Notes: generated by a model not told the origin, from the sequence alone. A stretch of DNA of 64,000 bases from Siphonodentalium dalli (GCA_032622095.1 CP136068.1:137277989-137341988), one strand, 5' to 3'. Shown: positions 34,196 to 44,722, counted from the first letter of the stretch. Numbers and translations are program-made.

Positions 34196-34559
34196 GCTAT
34201 ACTGGTATGTTGTAAAAACAATCTTTGTGGTATTTGTAGCCAAAGTACACTTAGTAAATCTACCATGTGTTGAGTGTTTTGCTTATCGCATACTCGTTAT
34301 GTACTGTTTGTTTTCCATATATTTACATAGCAGGCCAGAGCAGGCGCGCATTTTCGTGAAAATATGTGCGAAAACACATCTTTCGTGATTCCGATCCGAT
34401 ACATTCAACGCCGAAATCTGGAAATGCGATGTCTAGCAAACGCTATATCGGTATGTTGTAAACACTTGGTGGCATTTATAACCAAAGGGCACCTAATAGA
34501 TCTACACGGTGTTGAGTGTTTTGCTTATCGCATACTCTTTACGTAATGTTTGTGTACAG

Positions 34560-36100
34560 AACATGTCGTTTGTTTGCACAACACTGAGTACTAAATGTAA
34601 CAGGGCAATAACATGCAATTAACGCGATATTTATTATTGGCATAAGAACACAGTTTGCCTACAATATAATATTCTTTCTGTTTGTGGCGGTTTTAACGAA
34701 TGTGACAATTTTAACAGCAACACCCACCGCCAACGCCTACCGTATCTTTAAAGACAGGCCACGATATTTATGTGCGCTTGTTGTGTAAGGGCAAACAGTA
34801 TGTCTAACGCAAGAATTAGCGTTGGGCATCTTATGCTGCGAATGCTAAAATGCTCATGATCAAGTCAGCAGCCATGCAGAACACTTGCACCGCATCACAA
34901 TTTGCATGCAGTATGTTTTTGTTCCCGTCATGAACAATTGAATGCTGCAATTAATGAACAAACACGCTTTGGTACATTTAGGGAATCATCACAGCGATAA
35001 CTGAGATTTCCATAGCAGGCACGCACATTTTTGACAATCTGTGCGAAAACACATCTCTCGTGAGTCCGATGCGTATATATGTCCACACGAACAATTATGT
35101 AGTCGGTCTTCTGTAGCAACGTATTTAATAGTATGATGATCGTGTATGCGGAAATTAAGTGAAAACTGAGATGTGTGCTATTTCTAGCGGCCATCTTGGT
35201 GCCCACATTTGAAGTAATGATAAAACATTTATCTAAAAATATGCTAACTGGTCTGGAAAATATATTAGGTGTGGTTATTAATTGGCTGTTTGTTAGCTTT
35301 TCCTCACCTCTATGGGGGTAAAGACACATTTCTTGTGAAAAAGTGACAATTTTGACAGCCATCTTTGTTTTTCTAAGTTTCATGAAATTCGTCAAGGCTG
35401 CCGGCATGTCAGCCGATGGAATTTCTAGCAGAATACACTAGACCACGAGAATCCGCTGAGGAAAAACAACTATATTCACTAAAGCACGCACTTGTTTCTT
35501 GGCGACCGGATTAATATCGAACTTACCATGTCAGACGCTTTGCGCTATAACTCAAAGCAACCGTATAACAGTGTTCGTGCTGGACCGAACAATTTTGTGG
35601 TTCAAGTCTAGCCAAAATAAAATTTTAGTAGCCAAATGAAAAAAAACTTTGGCCAAATTAATAAAAACTTTGGCCAAATTAAATCCTCATTTTCTGGGCG
35701 GTTCACAATTAATGACTAAAATATTTAATCATAATTAAAACAACAAAAAAACAACTTTAAAAACAATAATATACGAACATAGGTATCACACTGGCAGATC
35801 AATTCATAAAACATTAATATAGAATACGGCGGGATTTCACATCGGACCGTACGCAAAAAGCCCGGGGAAAATCAAGCAAGGTGATAACTGTTGAATATCT
35901 ATTGTATTCAAATCTTTTATGGCGTGACGCCAGGTTATTAGACGGGACGCAGTTTATGACACATTACGTAACCATTGAGTTAAGAACTGCTCGTCGGTAA
36001 TGAACAAAGCATTTAGGTAATATATCTTACAGACTGCCTAATCAACAAAAAATTACATAACCAGTATACAGCTTAAGCGTGTTGACGATTAGGCTGGTTA
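34560..36100. other. Intergenic, repeat-rich
   Basis: Contains a GCGGCCATCTTGGTGCCC repeat copy near 35190 and short tandem TTTGGCCAAATTAA units at 35640-35685. A 159-codon minus-strand frame (34928-35407) runs through the GCCATCTTGG-type repeat and has no recognisable domain. Confidence 0.4.
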
Positions 36101-36104
36101 AATG

Positions 36105-36390
36105 TTAGAGCTTACCCTTTGCTGTCTCGTGAAGTTTGATTATGTGCAGTTTCAATGTTGCGCAGCCAGCCACAAAAATGTTACTCACGCCAGCCTGAAT
36201 GCACACACTACAGAACATCACACCCTTCTTATTGTCATAAGTCAACCAAGGTCTGTTCATTATCCACACGTCTCTAAAAGCACGTTTCGTCAACGGAGAG
36301 CCCAATGTCTGAACATCAGATGTCTTTCTATGCGTCAGTAAACTAATGTCGTTCGGTCTCGTCGTATTTAGTAGTGCTTCGTCATGGGCA
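36105..36390 (-). pseudogene. Fragment with hAT/ZNF862-type (TTF-like) zinc finger
   Basis: The minus-strand frame open from about 36390 encodes PWLTYDNKKGVMFCSVC, then Asn-Ile-Phe-Val-Ala-Gly-Cys-Ala-Thr-Leu-Lys-Leu-His-Ile-Ile-Lys-Leu-His-Glu. This fits the W-L-x-Y-D...G-V-M-F-C-x-x-C ... F-x-x-G ... K-x-H-x4-H-E pattern of the N-terminal zinc finger of ZNF862-like, hAT-derived proteins, which binds DNA in active relatives. The frame stops soon after the last His. No ribonuclease H-like transposase or dimerisation domain follows nearby, so this is probably a truncated relic; a lone first exon is possible. Confidence 0.6.
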
Positions 36391-37080
36391 GGTTCGTTCG
36401 TCTGTTCAGTAACTTCCTCACATCTACTATCGTCATTTCGTATGTCCGTTAGATGACACTAAGTGTGTGGTATAGAAGGCAATGTCTGTATTTATCCGAA
36501 AAAGTCAGTCAGTTTTTTTGTCTTCGCCGGGTGTTCTGATGTGGCATTCGGTAGCTTGAGTTTGTTACTCATTGTAGATATTGTGAATGATGGATACTAT
36601 TATTATTTGGACATTACAAAAACACTCCATAAAACAACAGCGTCACCACTAGGTATTCACATATTAATTGCGGCTCACTGATAACAACTCTCTTCAAAGC
36701 ATATACAAAAAACAAAAATACTGATTATATATCAAAGAGTTGTGTAATGTTCCCTTTGTACAGCCGTCACAATTCAATCAATGCCACCGTTATGGTACGA
36801 TATTTCCGTGGTACGAAATAATTTCGTCGCCTAATTTCGTCTTGAATGTCGATCTATTCAGAGATTGTTAGTTAGCTTTCCGACTCCATGCTTTCCGTCT
36901 CCATGTGGGGTAAAATCAAAAGTTTAGCCAAAAAGCTGGCTACCGACAGCGCGAACCCTGCCGTATAACCGTTTTAACTTAAACAACATGTCTTGCAACG
37001 CCGTCGCCTAAACGCTTTTTAATAGTGCTACCTTGTTGCAAGATAACCACGCGCATAGTTATACACATTTAATAAATAAA
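36391..37080. other. Intergenic, nothing recognised
   Basis: No gene-like frame noticed. Near 36905-36960 a short TTTAGCCAAAAAGCTGGC stretch resembles the TTTGGCCAAA units at 35640-35685. Confidence 0.35.
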
Positions 37081-37209
37081 TACACTGTGCGGCGGCGTGT
37101 ATAGTAGAATTTGACCACACAGACATTGATTGTTGGACGACGAGAAGCGGAGTCCTATACAATCCGTTTATGTGGTCAAATTCTACTATACACGCCGATG
37201 CGCAGTGTA
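37081..37209. repeat. Long inverted repeat, 39-bp arms
   Basis: Left arm 37081-37119 (TACACTGTGC...TTGACCACA) pairs with 37171-37209 (TGTGGTCAAA...GCAGTGTA) with about three mismatches around a 51-bp loop. Possibly a small fold-back element. Confidence 0.8.
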
Positions 37210-37214
37210 TTAAT

Positions 37215-38705
37215 TTCTTTTGTAATTCGAATATATGTTTTTGTCGAAACTGTAATGGCATAAGCCCAACCTGCTAGGTACTAGCCCAGTTTCTAGCTCT
37301 GTGTGGTATGATTTTCCACCAAACAATTCTTCTCTTAGAACTGTAACGTCAAACAAGACGTCACTACTGAACGGCGACACATTTTCATTGCCTTTTTGGC
37401 AAAAAAATGTCAGTTAAGACTTATATTTGTTCTATCTTAAATAAAATTCAGTATAGTACAGTATGTAGTCATTATATGTCTCTTTCTTTGTAGCATGACA
37501 TTAACCAATGCCCGTATGGTTTGACTTCTGAAAGTTGGAGGCGTTGGCAGCATTTCACTGATTGAAGCACATTTTTTGTGGTACAATTCAGAATATCTAG
37601 AATTGAACCTCAAAACGACGGTCGTGTCTCCATGGAATACAGACTACTGACCAATCAGGACGAGCCTTGTATGTAGGTTTAGGCAAGGTCGTATTATACA
37701 TATGTATATACTGTATGTATTAATTAATTACACTTGCATGGTGTGAATGTCTCCGAGTACCACAACGCCTACTTTTGATATCTCCACCAAAACCCCTCGA
37801 GGCCTTCCTAATAAGTTATATTTGAAACTAAAGTATTGAAATTCCTGAGCATAAACATTGTATACTGTTAAAGCTTTAACTGTTCGTTCATATATACCGC
37901 GCAGCCTTTCAAGCAAAAAACGTTCGAATTAAAATCGACATATAATCTTGAAATCTGGATATCTTACTGCAAAATAATTACGATGGACGTCGCATAATTA
38001 ATTATTGATGTATACAGTTTTGATTCCATATAGTTAACAAATAATGCATGGTACAAATTATGAAGCGTGAATATTGGTTGTGTGGAGGGGATCCGACATC
38101 AAACATAAAGCTTATAGGAGTCCTTTCCGATTACGTGTGAATAAGCCCACACTGTGAGAATGATGACAGCATATTAGGTAATGGTGTTCATAATAATTTT
38201 AGAATATCGTTGTTAATAATTCAGGATTTGATTCGAGTTCGACGAGTGCGTCGAAGTTAACAAGCTATTCATAAATAGATAATCTGAGAAAATGTGCATG
38301 TGTGACTGCATCCCTGCCGCGCTAAAATCACAACTAAGAACTTGTTTTCCGACTGCTCTGCTTAATATGCATACACACTTCGGTCGTAGCCATAGGCATG
38401 TTTCTCCACTGGAAGTCTATTTTGCATCAACATTACGAGTTCTTGGTCTAGATTTCGCATATGTTTACATCCATTTTAGTTGTAGAATCATAGTATCAAC
38501 TCAATCGCTACATTTTTATTCTGAAATTTCAGACTAAGGAAGTCACTGAATGACTTGCGTTTTACTTGGGTAGCCATCTTGTATGAAATTGATGCAGAAA
38601 TATTATAAATCTATAAGTCAGTCTTCAAACACGTTATATATGGCGCTTCAAAATATTTTTCATTCCCATTAATCCCGCTACGAAGTGATAAGCCGAACAA
38701 GAGTG
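37215..38705. other. Intergenic, nothing recognised
   Basis: No supportable gene or repeat partner noticed. Confidence 0.35.
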
Positions 38706-38710
38706 AACAG

Positions 38711-39170
38711 TTGTGCGCATCGCTCCCGGGATGCTCGAAAGGACCGATGGGCCATTTCCTTCACCATTGGGATGACAATCTTGGGATGACGTCAGTCTGC
38801 TCCTGGTGCTCAATACTAGCTGCCATCACCACATCGAAGTCGGAAACAGGTACGGTCTGGGTGACATTGGTGGCCCTGTCGTTTCCACTGGTGTTCGTTG
38901 TGGTTGGCATAGAGACGGTAAGATGTTCTTGCTCTGGTGCCAAGTGGGGGGATCTGGGCGTCTCACATGTCTCTCATGTTGCCAATTGGCTCTCCTGTCA
39001 ACGTCCCTGTTCCGTCTTGATGGGGTTATTGTCTTTCGCTCTTTCTTCTTTCCGATCAAGTCGGTGGTAGCCGGTGGTTGCTGGTGGGTTCCAGCAACCG
39101 GTTTACGGCCAACAGTCCCGATAAGGACTATGTCGTTGTAACTCGGTTTGTATAAGAAACACATCAACGT
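38711..39170. other. GC-richer patch with overlapping open frames, unassigned
   Basis: Base composition rises clearly and four frames of 60-119 codons stay open on both strands. The minus-strand frames (39167-38826, then 38943-38761) look most protein-like, being hydrophilic and Pro/Arg/Thr-rich, as in the tail of a retroelement polyprotein. I recognise no domain and cannot choose a strand. It may be a relic exon, a retroelement fragment or composition-driven openness. Confidence 0.25.
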
Positions 39171-39239
39171 GGCTGCCTGACCGTTATAAATTCCAGGCCA
39201 GGCATGGATCCGAGTTGAGTGAGCGAAGAGCGTGTCTGA

Positions 39240-39300
39240 CTTCAGCGAGAAATACAGAAGAATCCGATCACCGACCGGAGTCTGCCAAGTCAGACAGTCG
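39240..39300 (+). repeat. Detached copy of the minisatellite leader
   Basis: TTCAGCGAGAAATACAGAAG through GTCAGACAGTCGTGT matches 39833-39895, which immediately precedes the 54-bp array. Confidence 0.8.
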
Positions 39301-39837
39301 TGTTTTATGGGTAACCAATAAGTGGTAAGTAGGTGTCTGACCAGGTAACACAGTATGTAGGGTTAGCGTAAATCACAACTAGTATCCCGGGATGACAGTC
39401 AAAAGTCAAAATGAAATGCTGGCTGACGGCCCGAAGGCTTTTTGATATGTCAAATTAGGATAATCTGAAAGAAAAATGGCCTGAAAACAATTAGTCATAT
39501 AACATTTAGTCACAAAGTGAAGTTGGTACCAAATGTATGGATGACAAGAGAAAGAAGAGGGAATCTGCAAAGCAGATGACAATAGGGGCAATTTTTTAAA
39601 GGCAATAGTGACCCAATTTTGTGCAGATACCTCATTCCTCGTCCATTTATCATAAATTTAGAACAGAGAGCAGTGGCCCGGAGCGATTTTGCAACCCAAA
39701 AGTTAAAATTTACAGTTTATAAATGAGATAATCAAAGAAGGGAAATAGACAAAGTCAATAAGATCTACATCAGTTGCAAGTTGCTAACCGGTGTCATACT
39801 AAACGTATGAACACCAACTTTTCGACCTTTACTTCAG

Positions 39838-40460
39838 CGAGGAATATAGAATAATCCGATCGCCGGCCGGAGTCTGTCAAGTCAGACAGTCGTGTCCAAC
39901 CGTCATCCTCAAGCTGCGAACCCATCCAGTGGAAGTGAGTCGTGTCCACCCGTCCTTCTCAAGCTGCGAACCCATCCTGTGGAAGTCAGAAAGTCGTGTC
40001 CATCCGTCCTCCTCAAGCTGCGAACCCATCCTGTGGAAGTCAGACAGTCGTGTCCACTCGTCCTCCTCAAGCTGCGAACCCATCCCGTGGAAGTCAGAAA
40101 GTCGTGTCCACCCGTCCTTCTCAAGCTGCGAACCCATCCTGTGGAAGTCAGAAAGTCGTGTCCATCCGTCCTCCTCAAGCTGCGAACCCATCATGTGGAA
40201 GTCAGACAGCCGTGTCCATCCGTCCTCCTCAAGCAGCGAGCCTATCCCGTGGAAGTCATTCGTGTCAACCCGTCCCCCATCAAGCTGCAAACCCATCATG
40301 TGGAAGTTCCGACCGGGGTCTGTCAAGTCAGACAGTGGTGTCCACCCGTCCCCCTCAAGCTGCGAACCCATCCCGTGGAAGTCCCACCGGAGTCTGTTAA
40401 GTCAGAGAGTCGTGTCCACCGTCCTCCTCAAGCTGCGAACCCATCGTGTGGATGTCCCGT
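39838..40460 (+). repeat. 54-bp minisatellite array
   Basis: About ten units built on CGTGTCCACCCGTCCTCCTC, AAGCTGCGAACCCATC and TGTGGAAGTCAGA. Successive CGTGTC starts lie at 39891, 39941, 39995, 40049, 40103, 40157, 40211, 40261, 40337 and 40411: five exact 54-bp steps, two 50-bp units, and two longer units carrying CCGG(A/G)GTCTGT(C/T)AAGTCAGA. Because 54 is a multiple of three and the unit lacks stops, long repetitive frames are open on both strands; these are not evidence of a gene. Confidence 0.92.
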
Positions 40461-40529
40461 CCGGAGTATCGAGCTCCCTTAGAGACGTATATCACAGCAT
40501 GAGCCCAGACCAAAACATAGAATCCAATC

Positions 40530-40574
40530 GGTATCTACGCCTCGATCTTAGCCAAAACGTTGAGAAGTCATCAC
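40530..40574 (-). ncRNA. U2 snRNA 5'-end-like fragment (probable pseudogene)
   Basis: The minus strand reads CTTCTCAACGTTTTGGCTAA then GATCGAGGCGTAGATACC. This follows the conserved 5' end of U2 snRNA (CTTCTCGGCCTTTTGGCTAA, GATCAAGTGTAGTATC) through stem-loop I and into the branch-site recognition region, where GUAGUA is altered to GUAGAU. Sequence beyond about 45 nt no longer resembles U2, so it would be a 5' fragment or pseudogene. Confidence 0.45.
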
Positions 40575-40579
40575 TTATC

Positions 40580-41442
40580 TATCTCCAAAACACGAACAAA
40601 AGTGCAATTTCATCTTTATTAAAAGGCTCAATATTTATTCGAGTTTGAGGAGAAACCAGAGCTCAGCCAAACCAAGGCATCTTATCTCCCGGCGGTCGTA
40701 ACACGAGAGTAATGATAAACCGATCGAAAGTCATATGTACGAATATATCGCAGTTGACAATTACAATTACAGTTGACGCCTCGAGGTGTTTATATTTTAC
40801 TCACAACGGTATTTACCAGACATTTATCTAAAATGTTGCAAGTATTATTTTCTGTCGTTTCAATTCCAAAAGCAAGTATCATAAATTATAGAGTGATTTT
40901 AGTAGAACTACGAACTCGATAATAAGGAAATACTCGGCTTTCCGTATCTGACTATAATCAATGCAGTATCGCAGTTTCAATCGGCTAGAGTTGCTGTTCG
41001 TTGTTTGGCCGCAACATAAGATATCCTAAAACATGGGTTTTATTGATCTATTTCTCTGTACTGTTACATTATTGTTTACAAGCACATACTTCAGTAAGCT
41101 GTATATTGTCACTGGGAATTATTTATAATGAAAATAAAAAGGGTATATTTATGTTTTTTCAGCTTTACCCACCGCGAACGTCTTATGTAGCATTAAGTGG
41201 GATATCAAGTCACCAATAATGATTGGGGATTCCCATTAAAATATCCGAAGCCGTAATTAGCGTGGCAAGTGTCCCAGGGTATGAAGTGTGATACATTAAC
41301 GAAGAATGTATTCATCTGTCGGACGCTCTATGAACATGCTTCGTTAGTTTCCTGCTCGTTGATTTTATTTAAACTGGTGAAGTGTTGTATTCTAGAAAAA
41401 CATCTCAAACATATACTTTAGTGAGAATCAATTGTTCACATT
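40580..41442. other. Intergenic, nothing recognised
   Basis: AT-rich, no gene-like frame or repeat partner noticed. Confidence 0.35.
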
Positions 41443-41604
41443 ATATAAGAATTAACTGTCATGTGGACTGTTTTTATGGAGATGTAACGGTGAGGTGAGT
41501 GGACATAACTTGTGTAAAACCCGAAGGGTTTTACATACAAGTTATGTCCACTTACCTCACCGTTACATCTCCATAAAAATAGTCCACATGACAGTTAATC
41601 CTTA
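41443..41604. repeat. Near-perfect ~80-bp-arm hairpin with 3-nt loop
   Basis: Left arm up to 41522 (ATTAACTGTCATGTGGACTG ... CTTGTGTAAAACCC) is followed by GAA and then its reverse complement (GGGTTTTACATACAAG ... CAGTCCACATGACAGTTAAT-type sequence) to about 41604. Only a few mismatches are visible. Such snap-back structures are typical of young fold-back elements; no coding capacity. Confidence 0.85.
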
Positions 41605-42450
41605 TATTTATATACATTTAGCGAAAAAGCCACTTTTGTAAATATATTTAAATCGAAAAGTGTATCGTGACAAGATCAGCCCAAAATACCCAATAGCACC
41701 CTTGGCAAAAGTTAATAGGAACAATTTCTCTTCATGTTGAAACCCGATGATGTATTAAGTCAATCCTGCGCGAGTCAAAATGCGCCCAAAGCACTACGCG
41801 TTCGTCTTTCCAAACCTAATGACGTATCGATGGTGTTATTAGCTTGGTGTTATTAGGCGTTGCGCATTCACCGAGAAATAACTGCAACTAGCCAGTGGGC
41901 GCCGACCAATCAGAATGCTGGATTTAGTGATGACAACACTTAGTGTGTAAATATACCCATATACAGTACATGCAGTACAAGATACATGCTACGACTTCAA
42001 TAATATACCTGTTATGGCTCTCGCAACACTGCTTCATATATAAATGTTGCTCCGGTGATTTGCATGGAAATATCCATTAGCAATTAGTGGGCCTTCTTAA
42101 AAACGAAACCCAATACTTATGTCTTGAAAGCTGTCATATCGACACTCGCGCCTGTGAGTGCACAATTTCTTAACGACCAACGACAGCGCGGGTGGCACAA
42201 CACTATACCAATTAGTACGTCACTTTAACTGATGACACTGGTTTTAATCTGACATATCCCGTGTTGGTATGTACGCCGCGAAGGTGTTTGTGAGGACTGT
42301 TTCATTCACTTTCGAATGCCGTGATAATTGCAATGATCAACATTGATTTTCGTTATTTTTTATTTATGACTGTGATCTGGAGTTCAACATCGACGTAGCG
42401 CCTTCTTGTGTGAGGTTCGTTGAATTGTATCACATTGGTGAACTTGGGTG
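41605..42450 (+). other. 5' flank of GPCR 3
   Basis: No gene. The last ~150 bp (TTTCATTCACTTTCGA..., GTGATAATTGCAATGATCAACATT, ACGTAGCGCCTTCTTG) is homologous to the sequence upstream of GPCR 1 (5220-5330), so promoter-proximal DNA was duplicated with the gene. Confidence 0.55.
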
Positions 42451-43509
42451 ATGGCAAATGATTCATACAACTTTCAACCTGTATCGCCTGTTGTGGTTAT
42501 CGCAATGCCAACGCTTGGGACTATAATAGCGTTAACGAACGGTGGAGTTCTCGCAATTCTGCTCACGGACCGAGAACTGAGGCGAGACATGTACAGTGCT
42601 GTTCTACTCAGTCTCAGCGTATGTGACCTTCTTGTCGGATTGTCATTGTTGTTCTATTCGTTGGTGTCGCAAGTGGACATGCTGAGAAACGTGATATCGT
42701 GCGTGAGTTCTCTCTTCTTTCTGCTCTCAACTATATGCCTGTCTAATGTCCAGATATTTTACATTTGCATTGTACGCCTTGTGGCAGTAACTCGCCCACA
42801 CTCCTTCCGTTCCGTATTCTCCATGAAGAGACACTGCATATATACTGCCGTTCTCAGTTTAACAGTTTTCGTTATATTCGGCACACCCACTATAATGTGG
42901 GTTGGAAACCCAGAAGAAATTGAAGTGAAATGTGCTATATATACTACATTCAAACCCGCCGATGGCATGTTCATGCTTATTGCAATCGTTCTGCTATCTA
43001 CGTACATTGCCACCCTTGTGTGTTACATACAACTGATTCGACTATTACGCGGACGAATATCACCACATTCAACATCATCTAGTTTTGGGGAGCGGTCAGT
43101 TGTAACTCAACACAATCGAGGCTTGAGCACAATAGCTAAGTCGGGCCTAAACCCATCTGACCAAAGTAAAGTGGAGAGTCGAATACAAACGAGTGCGACG
43201 AACTATCGTTCCCAACAAGGCGACAGCGCAAACCAAATTCGAACGGGATCAAGACGTGAACAAGTTGGAGAAACTGTGAAGACTCTTGGGGCAATAATTG
43301 GACTGATGAGTCTTCTAGTTGTTCCGACTTCTGTGTCTCTTTTGATACAGGGGATGTTGACATCAGTGAGCTTACCACTGTCTGTCCGCGCATCGCTGGC
43401 TATTGTGACGGGACTTAATTCATTACTCAACCCGTTTGTCTACCCGTTTACGATGAAAAAGTTCCAAGCTGCTCTCAGGCGACGCTTCAAGTGCATAGAG
43501 GGTAATTAA
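42451..43509 (+). CDS. Rhodopsin-like (class A) GPCR 3, orphan
   Basis: Intronless 352-residue receptor, paralogue of GPCR 1 and 2. Start at the ATG giving MANDSYNF, the same N terminus as GPCR 1, with sequon NDS. TM1 LTNGGVLAILL; TM2 VCDLLVGLSLL; TM3 from SCVSSLFF to ICIVRLVAV (Val-Arg-Leu in place of DRY); ECL2 Cys in VKCAIYTTF; TM5 LLSTYIATLVCY without Pro; a long basic/Ser-rich third loop ending GSRREQVGETVKTLG; TM6 LLVVPTSV without the CWxP Trp; TM7 LLNPFVYPF (NPxxY intact); helix 8 KKFQAALRRRFKC. The loop between TM5 and TM6 is the most variable part among paralogues. Ligand unknown. Confidence 0.95.
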   Translation: MANDSYNFQPVSPVVVIAMPTLGTIIALTNGGVLAILLTDRELRRDMYSAVLLSLSVCDLLVGLSLLFYSLVSQVDMLRNVISCVSSLFFLLSTICLSNVQIFYICIVRLVAVTRPHSFRSVFSMKRHCIYTAVLSLTVFVIFGTPTIMWVGNPEEIEVKCAIYTTFKPADGMFMLIAIVLLSTYIATLVCYIQLIRLLRGRISPHSTSSSFGERSVVTQHNRGLSTIAKSGLNPSDQSKVESRIQTSATNYRSQQGDSANQIRTGSRREQVGETVKTLGAIIGLMSLLVVPTSVSLLIQGMLTSVSLPLSVRASLAIVTGLNSLLNPFVYPFTMKKFQAALRRRFKCIEGN

Positions 43510-43691
43510 GGTGGAACAGCGATGGTTTTTTCAGCATCCGTCATGGTAAAGTTTTCTAAAAGTAAATCTTCCATAAACAATGATACATGCATCTTCGAGC
43601 AATTGGATCTATTGAAAAAGATAAAAACAATTGTTCTACCAAATGAATATAGTGTTCACTAGATAACACTATCGACGTATAAGAATTCAAC

Positions 43692-43860
43692 TCAAGTCGT
43701 GAACAAGTTGGAGAAACTGTGAAGACTCATGGAGTAATCGTTGTGGTCATGATTATTCAAGTTCCATGCTGGTTTGAAGCTGTGAAGCCAGTAGATGGTG
43801 TTATCGGGATTATGCTGGTGTAGAGTGCCAAAAACGAAGCTTGCATTTAGAGTGTAAACT
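43692..43860 (+). pseudogene. Decayed GPCR 3' fragment after GPCR 3
   Basis: GTCGTGAACAAGTTGGAGAA and the following AACTGTGAAGACTCATGGAG repeat the GPCR 3 segment just before and into TM6 (43252-43300), then degenerate (GTGGTCATGATTATTCAAGTTCC). The continuation GAAGCCAGTAGATGGTGTTA..GGGATTATG matches the sequence after the GPCR 1 remnant (6766-6800), showing the remnant predates duplication of the units. Confidence 0.75.
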
Positions 43861-43869
43861 GTCCAGATT

Positions 43870-44420
43870 ATGACTTTCTGTTACAAATTATTATTGTGGA
43901 AATGTCATCACACTGTGTTACATGTGATTTCGCAAATATATAGTGATTTCTTGTTAATATGCGTCCTGAACACTTTGCACCAATGCTATAATATTAATGA
44001 CCCCAAATGAATCAATGCCAATATATGATGTTCTGTGATTGTAATTCAGTGAACTGAGTTGAAGTTTCATCACACACTGTTCGCGTGACAAATGTCATCA
44101 CGTTGTGTCACGTGTGACTATTCAAACATATAGGCAATTTTGTCTTGAAATGTTTGTACAAATGTCAGTTTTACTGGCACCGTGTGGGCCCGGGTTTTAG
44201 AAAAGGTGCAGCCCCAATGTGTGGAATAAGATTCCCCGTAAGGTTGCAACATTTTTGACGTGGGGAGCATATCGTGAGGGCCCTAGTAGTATATGTATTA
44301 GGGCCCATTGTGACATGAGCGACATGCCATTTTGCGTCAGACCATGGTCCACGTTGGTCCTACATCGCTCAAAGGTGGGTGGTTGAGTTGATCCGACTAT
44401 TTAGTGGGATATAGCCAAGC
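43870..44420 (+). repeat. Downstream block of GPCR duplication unit 3
   Basis: AAATGTCATCAC...GTGTTACATGTGAT appears at 43898-43930 and again in related form at 44090-44112. CACCGTGTGGGCCCGGGTTTTAGAAAAG and GCAGCCCCAATGTGTGG are colinear with 9540-9600 and 24985-25060. Confidence 0.6.
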
Positions 44421-44722
44421 TGTTTCAAAGTGTGTCAGATAAAGATTTTGTTATTTTTGTATTGGGTTCGTAATTTTCAGTGTTGTATTCTTTGTAGTCA
44501 TATTTGCTGTTCGTCATGTCGTGTTTACTTGGACCAGAAATGGCTTTCTCCCATTATAATGTTTTAAAGAAAGTCCAAGCTGACACACTACAGACAGCAT
44601 TACACAAGCGTCACTGTTGGTTCCTCCTTACAAGACATTGAATGCCAGCATGGCTGTGTTGAGAATCCGCGATATAGAAAATTTGTCTCCTAGATTACGC
44701 TGTATATATTTTACGTTCACTT

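Larger units (their letters stand above)
33885..34555 (+). repeat. Local direct duplication, first copy interrupted by an insertion
   Basis: ATTCAACACCGAAATCTGGAAAG ... AGCAAACGCTATACTGGTAT (33892-33944), continued at 34196-34315 (...GGTATGTTGTAAA ... TTGAGTGTTTTGCTTATCGC), matches 34400-34560 without interruption. Interval 33945-34195 is absent from the second copy. Confidence 0.8.

Noticed and set aside
33951-34388. 145-codon plus-strand frame
   Set aside because: Crosses the 251-bp tRNA-palindrome insertion and its target duplication; frame is an accident of the insertion.
34951-35407. 159-codon minus-strand frame
   Set aside because: Runs through a GCCATCTTGG-type dispersed repeat, no recognisable domain, composition like the surrounding intergenic DNA.
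39877-40648. Open frames of 150-240 codons on both strands with 18-residue repeats
   Set aside because: They are translations of a 54-bp minisatellite whose unit is a multiple of three and has no stops; six overlapping frames cannot all be real and none has a domain.
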